Shown piece after piece: positions 56,170 to 64,000 of a stretch of DNA of 64,000 bases. Position 1 is the stretch's first letter. Every line of letters begins with the position of its first letter. Origin of the DNA: Kappaphycus alvarezii (taxonomy: Eukaryota; Rhodophyta; Florideophyceae; Gigartinales; Solieriaceae); assembly GCA_002205965.3 (NCBI GenBank), contig NADL03000604.1, positions 1,054,001 through 1,118,000 on the forward strand, given 5' to 3'. Below the pieces are notes generated by a model. It saw only the letters and a list, made by a program, of their open reading frames with translations, ran no database searches and was not told the DNA's origin. Position numbers and translations under genes: made by a program.

Positions 56170-56660
56170 AAGCAATTGATCTTTGATCTTCACAGCCCGT
56201 TTGACATAGTCAATTTTCGGGTTGCAGGCAACATGCCATGGCATTCCCAACAGAATATCATACCTACAACTGGCAACGATCCAATTAGATGTGTAAGTAT
56301 GAGACCCAATCGTGATTCTTCCATTGATAATTACTTCGGGTGCTTCTTACGTTGAGCCCTTCTTTGAGTATGACACCTGGATCTTTTCTCTCTGAATCGT
56401 GAACTTCCTTCTTACTCTCAACTTCCGACGTAAATCTATACTGACCACGTTAGTGTTGCATCCATCATCCTCTAACACTTTCACAGGGATATCATTTAAC
56501 TTTCTCCGGAAAAAGAACAAAGTCTCTACTGGTCTTGTTTCATCAGTAGTGATGCTTGCGTTACCACACTTACCAACAGTACTCGATTCAAGTTCCTAGA
56601 CTTTTTGCACATCACGGCCCTTCTTCTGTCCCAGAAAATCGTCATTTGTCGGCTCATCCT
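56170..56660 (-). pseudogene. Chromovirus protease region
   Basis: Minus-strand reading includes ETLFFFRRKLNDIPVKVLED directly followed by DGCNTNVVSIDLRRK: the retropepsin site (A/L-x-(V/I)-D-S/T-G-A) is here L-E-D-D-G-C-N-T-N. Further on come NWIVASCRYDILLGMPWHVA and CNPKIDYVKRAV, the ILG(M/L)PW..xxNPxIDW motif that closes gypsy proteases. Stops near 56600 and 56355 interrupt it. Confidence 0.78.
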
Positions 56661-56684
56661 CGCCCTTGGCATCAAATAGGTCAT

Positions 56685-57534
56685 TCACACTCGTTTCAGG
56701 TCCATCCTGAGTGCCTGAATTCGTTTTAGGTGGACCACTCCGTTTCGTTCCTCAGAGGACTCTGCTCTCGTCTTATGGACCGCTGTGTTGTTTTTTCTGA
56801 CCTTGCGGTTCTTCCCCTTGTTGCCAGACTTGTGCATGTAGTATCTGAATCTAGTCTTGTGGTAAACAAAGCACAGGTTTTCTCTGAGGTCTTTTAACCT
56901 CTGCGGGTCCATGGAGTTACCTCTCTCAACGTTTCCAATCTCCATTGGCGCGAGCCCGAAGTTGTTGTGGAATTTTCCTCTTCCAGAGCAAAAAACAGCT
57001 CCATACTATGCTCCGTCAACATTTAAAGCGATGTTTGCAGCGGCATCGAGCACTTTTGGATTTTCTTTCCGAACCTCAAGCAAGATATGCGGCTTCAGTC
57101 CTTCGCAGAACCTAGCCAGTTTCTCTCCATCGCTCATATCCATAATATCAATCACCACGTTCCTGAATGCGGCCAGATAGACAGAAACACTGAACTCGGC
57201 CAGATAGACAGAAAAACTTGTCTTTTGCTTGAGCTCGTTCAGTCTGTCTCTAGCCCTAACAGTTCTGTCTTGAGGTAAGAATTCGGCTTCGACCAGAATT
57301 TTGAATGCTTCTCAGGTTGGTCTCACCTTATTCTCACTGAAACCACCAGTTCACGGCAGTACCAGTCATAAAGGCATAAGCGACGTCCACAGCATTCTGC
57401 GCGCTGACTTGGACCGATTGACCAACCCGGATAAACCGTAGGTACTTCTCAGAGGAATAGAGCCATGACCGCACAGTCAACGCGTCACGCGTACCATCAA
57501 AGCAGTTGAGCTTATTAGGCTTAATAAACGACAT
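56685..57534 (-). pseudogene. Chromovirus Gag (broken)
   Basis: Starts MSFIKPNKLNCFDGTRDALT at 57534, a conserved chromovirus Gag N terminus (F-x-G-x-R...V-x-x-W), with YLRFIRVGQSVQVSAQNAVD and GTAVNWWFQ before a stop at 57334. It continues out of frame with FKILVEAEFLPQDRTVRARD and FSVYLAEFSVSVYLAAFRNV, where a 27-bp unit is tandemly duplicated (57171-57222). 56685-56945 carries MEIGNVERGN and a knuckle-like LCFVYHKTRFRYYMHKSG in which the cysteines of CxxC are partly lost. Confidence 0.82.
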
Positions 57535-57586
57535 AGTGATAGTCCTTCAAATTCCTTGAGCCTTGTATAATTTTTTTCTCACAGCA

Positions 57587-57672
57587 AGGGATTCGTCCCT
57601 GGGCAGCGGGTCCTCTACCCGCGGAGAGAGTGATTAACCAGCAGCTCTGATCACACCTACACTCGGGTGTGA
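57587..57672 (-). repeat. Three consecutive hairpins in the chromovirus 5' leader
   Basis: Plus-strand coordinates: AGGGA 57587-57591 with TCCCT 57596-57600 (4-nt loop); GCGGGT 57606-57611 with ACCCGC 57617-57622 (5-nt loop); TCACACC 57651-57657 with GGTGTGA 57666-57672 (8-nt loop). They lie 53-138 nt upstream of the Gag start codon on the minus strand. They could serve packaging, dimerisation or translation control; function is inferred only from position. The rest of the leader (57673-58425) shows no ORF. Confidence 0.7.
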
Positions 57673-58425
57673 GTCAGCTCGTGCGTCCGGGATATCCTCA
57701 CCAATCTACTACGTAGACCGCAACGGTGCTCTTACTCTACAGGAAAAGCTTCGCAAGCCGACCTTAGGTTAGCACTAATTCAAGGACTACGTGTTCCAAA
57801 CGCGTACTTCTTAGTCCAAAGTCCAATCCTGGTCAACCCTAAGCGTAACCCGTATCCGTGACCAAGTTTGAGCACCTAGCTAACAGCATACCAGTACAAT
57901 AGGATGTAAAGGGAATACTTCTAGCGGGGACCCCAAGGGACTAGGTCAGAGTTATAGCGGTACTAAGGTAACCCCAGCTAGGCCTTCCAACCAGCCTAGA
58001 TATTGCACTTAGTGTTGCCTGGCTCTCCTGCCCACAGTTCAACACACTTTATAGAGCCTCTTTAGTCTTTAGCGTGGGATTACACGGTGCAGGAGACACT
58101 AGGCACGACCCTTGTAAAACCAGTACTCCATAGCTTCCTACTGCTGACCATGCCCACAAAGGCTTTCAGTACTTTCTTAGTATCCCGTTTACCCAAGGGA
58201 TACTGGTAATGTCAGTATCTGGCACTCCAGCCCACAGGTGCAGTTTACGGATACTGTAAACATTGATTTAGATCAACCCCTCCACAGGACACACAGCAAT
58301 GTCAGTAAAATTGGATCAAAAAAATCCTAAAACAATTTCAGCCAATCAGACAGCAGATGACACTTCGACATTTGACAGTGTCACTTACCAAAGCGAAGCA
58401 CCAAAGCGAAGGCAGCAGCAAGCGA

Positions 58426-58438
58426 GGCGATGCTACCA
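58426..58438 (-). promoter_or_regulatory. Primer-binding site of the chromovirus
   Basis: Minus strand TGGTAGCATCGCC, one base inside the 5' LTR. It is complementary to a tRNA 3' end GGCGATGCTACCA, including the universal CCA. The deduced acceptor stem begins AGCATCG. Confidence 0.75.
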
Positions 58439-58439
58439 G

Positions 58440-58834
58440 TAAAGCAGATGGGTAGCTGGGGTGCTGCAAGGGATTGGGAGGACAGGGATAGGAAAGGTTG
58501 GGTTTGCAAGGATGAGGGGAACTTGGATTTTGAGTGGGTTGTTGGCGCGATACCTGCCAGAAACCAGGCAACCTGGCTCCTTTTGTACCCATTTCTAGAC
58601 TTTAGCAAACCTCTAATAGTTTCGACTACATAGTATTAGAGCAATATAAACAATAAAAGACACTCTAAGCTGATGTATACTAAATTCCATAATGGCTACT
58701 GTAGACGTCTCTAGAAAGAATAATGACATACTAGGAATCTCTAAAACATAGAAGTGTCACAGTAATGCATAAATCATATCAGTTTGGCGACCAAACATGA
58801 CAATACACGACGCTACTTGTCGTATATTGTTACA
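58440..58834 (-). repeat. 5' LTR of the chromovirus
   Basis: 395 bp, the same length as the partner LTR. It begins TGTAACAATAT on the minus strand. It is followed on the plus strand by TATCC, close to TATTC at the other end. Confidence 0.92.
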
Positions 58835-58839
58835 TATCC

Positions 58840-59680
58840 GGGGCAATAAATACATTTATTTTTTGTGTACAGTGTGTACAGTGTGGGAAGAGCGACGTCA
58901 ATTTGAAATAGGTAGATCTAGCTTAATTAACGGAATGGGAATCCCCTGCCGATCATCATCGGTTGAGTCTGGGCTGGGTAAGTACATTCTTACCATCGAA
59001 CCATGCTTGCGTTATGAAATTGGGGATTAAATGATATGAATCGGTATCCGTGGCGATCATTTATTCATTTATCATTCACAGGGGTTGCAACGTGCATCTT
59101 TATGTACTCAACACTCCTTGGCTATGGAACGTGATAACCCTGCGTGCTGTGAGGTGCAGTTATTAATTGAAGCGGATAAGTTGGACTAAATTACATAGCT
59201 TAGTTTCTGATACAAGCGCCGTTTCACCTTAACGAATCGAATGCTAAATGAATAAATCGACAATCAGGGTAGAGTAAGTAGTACTGCCTATGACAGTGAG
59301 GTTATTGGGGCGGGAAGGTAAGGTGGGAGGCGTTGAAATGGGGTGTTTTGGTCGGTTACTGCGGTGATGTCGGGTCTGAGCTATCGTTTTCCACGCAAAT
59401 TTGGAGAAAATTTGAAGACTTTATGGGTGGGATTTGCACTTCAAAAGCAGTTAAAAGCCGCAGAAAGGGATACACTGTAAGCTTGAAGCTCGGCACATTT
59501 GTCGGGAGCACCGAGGGCGTCCCTGTCGTTAGAGTATTCGAATGGGGGATATTTAACTTCTCTGACACTAGCAGAACGGTAAGTAAAGGAAATATAAGAG
59601 TCTAAACTACCTCTATACAAGCATAGACAGCACAGAAATACGCTTATTTTTTTTGTCGTTTCTAGCACTGTATCCACTAC
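58840..59680. other. Spacer downstream of the chromovirus
   Basis: No supported gene. A 90-codon plus frame (59333-59605) has no recognised domain. The missing C terminus of transposase D was not found here. A short direct repeat GTGTACAGT occurs near 58865 and 58874. Confidence 0.4.
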
Positions 59681-59786
59681 CAATATCCTCTACTATATCA
59701 AGTCCATCTCGATCATCAGTGCCCTCCCCTCCGCCGTCTACAACATCTTCATTCTAAACCCGGACTTCATTTTAGTCTACCGCTCC

Positions 59787-61220
59787 CTAGACAATACTGC
59801 CGTTTATTCTTGTTATTCGCCCGATACCACGGCCATCTCTTGTATCGTCGCCATTCAGAAGCGCATCCATTTGCTGGAACGCGACTCGATGTAGCTTGTG
59901 GTAAAAGGTCTCTCTCTCATCTGCGCTGGCATAACCAGAAGAAAATGCGTCCATCCAGCTCCGAATTGTACTCGCCCGCGTCATGGCTTCGTGATCATGC
60001 GGAACACTCTCTGCTATTTCGTTCCTTTATTCCCCAACCTTCACAAACCATTCAATCTTTTTGGTTGACTCCGATGCGATTGCCAAACCCTTTGCTCTTT
60101 CGGTATCTTTCTTCATTTCTGCTGCTCTTCAGTAGGCCTACTGATGGGATCCATTTGACACGTTATCAGACGATCCTTGATTACCGCTCCGTTCCATTCC
60201 ATTAAAATTTCTGCACCCATTAAGGCCCCCTGCCACCTCCCCATCTATCGTATATATATTGATTCTGCTACCAGGCTGGGACTGATGGATGTCACAATAA
60301 TTCTCAATAGCTACACTAGCTGTCTGCTGCGCCGCCATTATATATTTCTACAATTTAGCCGTCTGGAGTTACTTTCAGCATCTGCGAAATGAAAATTATT
60401 TTCCACAATACCTTGGTTCTCCATTCAGAGTCCTGTATTGCTCCCTTAGTTCTTACTTTTGATTAAGTAGGGCAGTAATGGCATTCAATAGCTGGTCTCT
60501 GTCAGGATTGCCTGTGAAGCGAGCCGCCAATACACGCTGGCGATAACCCGCGAATGTTACACACTCCTTATTTATTTCTTGTTCCGTTCGTATAAATCGT
60601 TCCCATGACGGTCAAAACTCGTTCTTGTCCTCTGATTACGCGGTAAATTCGATCGAAGATCTGATGTATGTTTTGTTTGAAGGTGTCGACTTTTTGGGCG
60701 ACCTCAGTGCAGGAGTTTTTGGAAGCGCAAATAAAGGCTCGGCAAGCTTATACAATTCTCTTTTCTTTTCAGGCTTTTCCACTGTCCATTTCTGATGCAC
60801 TAAGCCAGTTTCTTGGGGAAAACGTTGACTTATCGAAGAGAAAGTCCGCAGTTTGTTTTCTAGGGTTGGCAAGCTCTGTGGGTCAAATATGGCAGCATTC
60901 AGATAAACTTCCGCCGTGATTTGCCGGTCTCTTAATGCCTTTCGATCTTGATGACACCGCATTGCCGCTTTTCCGGTGCAATTCTTTTTTATGCGGCATA
61001 GATGCGCTTCCCTCAAAGATAAAACCGTACAGGTGGAGATTGAAGAGAGGCAAGAAGACCGGGGGGGGAAGAGAGATGAGGTATTAAAGCAGGAGGAAGG
61101 GGAGAAGAGGAACTGTGGGGTAGATGCGAAGGACAGAACACAGGATCCGTCAAAATGGGAGGTGGAGGCAAATCTGACATCATAGTCAACTCTAGAGAAG
61201 AAATTGGTTGACTGCAACAT
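59787..61220 (-). pseudogene. Unidentified minus-strand coding region, broken or intron-split
   Basis: Not recognised. Consecutive minus frames have protein-like composition: 60636-61220 (194 codons; RQITAEVYLNAAIFDPQSLP, then KWTVEKPEKKRELYKLAEPL), 60490-60560 (GYRQRVLAARFTGNPDRDQL), 60138-60338 (Asn/Gly-rich, SRINIYTIDGEVAGGLNG) and 59787-59984 (WMDAFSSGYASADERETFYH, then MDALLNGDDTRDGRGIGR). Helical, charged and low-complexity segments alternate. They could be exons of one gene or a decayed transposon partner protein; I found no splice pattern that joins them with confidence. Confidence 0.35.
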
Positions 61221-61263
61221 TCTCGGTTTCTTTTTGGATCAAAAAGAAACCAAGAATGTTGCA
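61213..61263. repeat. Near-perfect 51-bp hairpin
   Basis: Left arm 61213-61236 and right arm 61240-61263 are reverse complements over 24 bases with one mismatch, around the 3-nt loop GAT. Pairing can extend about 6 bp further (GGTTGA with TCAATC) if one C is bulged. It starts at the 5' edge of the unidentified minus-strand region. Confidence 0.9.
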
Positions 61264-62697
61264 TCAATCGCTTCAAAAATGGGTTCAACAACGGCGTTCT
61301 TGGACCTATTTTCGGGTCGTTTCAATTTTGGAGGTCGATTTTTGGGATCGGTCTGTTGTACTTATGGGGATAAATTTTGGGTTCAAACGGCACAAAAACC
61401 AGTCTAAACTAAGGATGAACACGCTCTGGGTGTCGATTTATTCGTCTACACTCTTCCTACAAACTCTTCTTTATTTTAGATCCTTTTTATGTTTATGAAG
61501 CTGCTGTAATGCTATTTCCAATCGATTTAATCAATTTGGTCCCAATATTAATTTTTTCTAGCGTTTTTGAAGCATTAATAATTCGACATATGACTCATAC
61601 GGAACAAATCTGAAGTTTTTAATTTGAACCGCATTCTTTTTTTTCCTTGGAGGCATACTCTCGCAGAGCCCGTCACCAAAATAGCAAGCCTCTTACTGAT
61701 GTACTACTTTCGCTTTTTCAATCGGGCCGACTACCTGTAGACTTTATGAAAAGTCAATCTTGGTCTATAGATAGGCAGCACATTGAAAACATAAATATTT
61801 TATAATTTCTCCGAAAATGGAGAGTTATGAATATTGTAGATGTCCTATGCATCATGCGAAACTTGTAAATGACCGCTAGATCAAACGTGAGATTTAAGTA
61901 CCCAATACATCATGTGTGAATAAATGACTCACTACTCATCACCTCTATTTATAACCACTACATTGAATTCCTTTTAGAACGTCGCTATGTTAAGACACTA
62001 CGTTGAGGGAAAAGAGTTGATTGTTTTACTCTTGGGGGATTAATACGATCTATCCCATGGTTTTTCCATGTTAAGTGAAGCTTATTCTACGTTTATAGTA
62101 CGTGATTTCTCACTTGCTGTCGAGTTAGTTGTGAATTTACTCTTCTAGGCTTAAGTTATTTTGCTCCTTCACCCTTTGCAATCCCTCAAGTAATCCAGCT
62201 GTCTCCGAGAATATTTAATCAATCTCAGGCAATTACCGATAAAAAAACAAGGGCGAAACGATATAAAGCTCAAACAAATCAATCTTGAACACTCTGAAGC
62301 TTCTTGGAAGACCTTTGGCTTTCGCGGCAGCTCTAGTCTTACTTAAAAAAGTTTTAAGTCTATCTTTCCGTATTAATCAGTCATTTTTATGTTTCGAATG
62401 GTATATTATCTCATTTGCAAGAAACTGAGAAAGTTTGGATTTGATTTTTATTTGTAATAGGATCGCAATCCTCAAAAATATTAATATATATCTAAAACAA
62501 ATGCACTTATCTCTGCTCTGAATACGAATTTAACCTTCTTGCATCCCCTTATAATAAACTTTTGAGGAAAATGAAGCTTCTGAATGCACTTAAGTGTGAT
62601 TTAATTTTTAGTAATGAGTTAATTTTGAATTAGTCTAAAGTTTTCCATACTTACCAATAAATCTCACTAAAATTCACCAACATTTTCAGGGAATTTT
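61264..62697. other. AT-rich spacer, no gene seen
   Basis: High AT with many stops. Just past the hairpin, a plus frame (61208-61498) has no recognised domain. Confidence 0.45.
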
Positions 62698-63084
62698 TCA
62701 TTTCTTTTGTGAATAATGGAGATACTTTGGGTCCCCTTTTACAATTAAACAAAGTTGGTAGAAACGTAGCCGAGATACAGTAGGCACCATTTTCTTGCGG
62801 GATATACATATCATATTTTCCCATAACGCATTAAACCCAGTTCGTTGACAATCTTCAATTATATTTTCATATTCAGAGGCTTCTACTCCTTCATAATCTT
62901 TCAAATTTTTTGGTAAAGTGAACAAAACTTTTTGGGACAATTTTTGCACTAATTGGGTGCCCCTATGACATAAAAAGTTTCTAAACTCTGTTTGAAAATC
63001 CGGAATCGCCTGAATCGCGGATCTGAAGAGCAAGTTGAGTATAGTTACACACACCAAAGTACATCCTAGTACCGTATCTTCCAC
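62698..63084 (-). CDS. Unidentified 128-codon ORF
   Basis: Longest open frame in the AT-rich right end. It has a hydrophobic start (MEDTVLGCTLVCVTILNLLF) and then a charged, soluble-looking part (LPKNLKDYEGVEASEYENII and GFNALWENMICISRKKM). No family was recognised. Open by chance is possible but less likely in such AT-rich DNA; it may be a transposon fragment. Confidence 0.25.
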   Translation of the reverse strand: MEDTVLGCTLVCVTILNLLFRSAIQAIPDFQTEFRNFLCHRGTQLVQKLSQKVLFTLPKNLKDYEGVEASEYENIIEDCQRTGFNALWENMICISRKKMVPTVSRLRFYQLCLIVKGDPKYLHYSQKK

Positions 63085-64000
63085 AACTATATCCTACTCA
63101 AAGATAAAAATGGTATCGAACAGTACTGGTTGAATGCTATTCACAGTTTTCAAAAAACGTGAAAACATTGCTTGTAAATACTGATTCTGTAGAGGGTAGT
63201 TATTTAGCAGAACTGCATGTAGTTTAATTTTCACCTGTTCTCAATTAAGTACTTGGTGCTGGCTTGCAAATAGTTCAATTTTTGGCCCCTCTATACAGTG
63301 AATCAGTCATATCGGGTTGCTACTTACGCCCAGTTTTCTCTAATTCGTCGAACGTTTCCCGAGTATTTCCGAACTGTCTAGAGTCAAATCATTCAGTTCG
63401 ATTCAAAAAGAGTAAAGTAGCTCAAAACGGAGAAATTTGATATTACTATACTTGTCTTTCAGTTAAATTCCCTTTGAAAATATTTGTGTTCAGCATTATT
63501 TGTGCATTTTTATTTATGGTATGGTCTATTTGCGATTTTGGGTTGTTAAAGAAATGAATACTTTAGAGTATTATTTTACAAACCAGAATCGACAACACAA
63601 ATTGCTTTTTCCTTTCTTGGTTTCGTATATTTTCCTCTCTGTCCCTTGCTTCGCCTACCAAAACCGCCCGTAAAGAATTATATAAAACTACAGTGTTTTA
63701 ACTTTGCACGACCCTTCAAATATGTGAAATAGGACAAAATAGTAATTGACTTTATGCGAGATATCTCTTGGTTCACCCAAGGAAAACAAAGCACAATTTT
63801 AATGGACGAAGCAGTCATACTTGACTTCCTTTCAAGTTCCCGAAAAGAGCAGAACCAATCTCCAGACTGGATACAATTTTTCCAAACGCGACTAAGATTA
63901 GCCGCTATACTTGATGTGATAACCGAGACTCTCTTGAGCTCCAAAATGAAACTTTTTAAGACGCACCCGATGAGTTTATCAGTATTTTCCCTTTATTCTT
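63085..64000. other. AT-rich right end, no gene seen
   Basis: One 88-codon minus frame (63678-63944) without recognised motifs. Nothing else supported. Confidence 0.4.

Larger units (their letters stand above)
53820..58834 (-). mobile_element. Ty3/gypsy chromovirus lacking reverse transcriptase
   Basis: 5.0 kb with 395-bp LTRs (53820-54214 and 58440-58834) about 90 percent identical by eye and near-matching flanks TATTC (53815-53819) and TATCC (58835-58839). On the minus strand: primer-binding site, about 0.9 kb structured leader, Gag, protease, RNase H, integrase, chromodomain. The space between protease and RNase H is under 100 bp, so RT has been deleted. A polypurine tract (GTGGGGGAAGG) precedes the 3' LTR. 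Frame breaks exist in every domain. Confidence 0.92.

Noticed and set aside
57587..57640. tRNA-like sequence in the chromovirus leader (minus strand)
   Set aside because: The putative T-arm has only a 4-nt loop and box B lacks the invariant TTCGA pattern. It is better described as separate hairpins.
1..64000. CRISPR arrays, rRNA genes, bacterial operons or ribosome-binding sites
   Set aside because: The window is eukaryotic (spliced porin, LTR elements), and no regularly spaced repeat-spacer array or rRNA-like sequence was seen.

Overview
This is a eukaryotic, almost certainly fungal, repeat-dense contig. Only two convincing host genes are present, both on the minus strand. One is a mitochondrial outer-membrane porin (VDAC, 24194-25175, two exons). 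The other is a LIM-domain-binding (Ldb/SEUSS/PtaB-type) co-regulator (19746-22099). Short GT-AG introns, a fungal-type porin and a fungal-type Ldb protein, together with Ty1/copia, Ty3/gypsy, LINE, PIF/Harbinger, hAT and Tc1/mariner remnants, suggest an early-diverging fungus, possibly chytrid-like. The phylum is an inference.

Layout. 1-3960: decayed Ty3/gypsy element (minus), running off the left edge. 4150-6130: two-gene PIF/Harbinger-like element A (transposase plus, Myb-like/coiled-coil partner minus), followed by a Tc1/mariner remnant (6307-6894). 6895-12923: AT-rich, no supported gene. 12929-19092: Ty1/copia element 1 (minus) with both LTRs, a perfect ATTAC target-site duplication and an open 420-residue Gag. 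19098-25930: the host-gene island, with a 2 kb region upstream of the Ldb gene rich in TACTGTAC/TACAGTA motifs. 26137-29650: two opposite-facing LINE remnants. 30515-32876: Harbinger-like element B, with the same convergent layout as A. 33183-37678: a different Harbinger-like element C (ALP1/HARBI1-type transposase plus NAM-like DNA-binding partner) between candidate terminal inverted repeats. 39290-40150: hAT (DUF659) remnant. 41260-46425: eroded Ty3/gypsy fragments. 46452-52210: Ty1/copia element 2 (plus), whose reverse transcriptase region is split by a 318-bp TRIM-like insertion carrying tRNA-like promoter boxes. 52670-53760: ALP1-type transposase remnant D. 53820-58834: a chromodomain Ty3/gypsy element (minus) with 395-bp LTRs that has lost its reverse transcriptase domain. 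59787-61220: an unrecognised, broken minus-strand coding region. 61264-64000: AT-rich, one unidentified 128-codon ORF.

How it fits together. Most of the window is a graveyard of nested mobile elements, nearly all broken by stops and frameshifts. Three LTR elements from two superfamilies carry related primer-binding sites that fit one tRNA with an A1-U72 acceptor stem, the eukaryotic initiator-tRNA hallmark. The Harbinger-like elements A, B and C each pair a transposase with a convergent DNA-binding partner gene. The most interesting items are the TRIM-like element with Pol III boxes, the RT-less chromovirus, the three convergent two-gene DNA transposons and the TACAGTAC-type palindromes shared by LTRs and host intergenic DNA.
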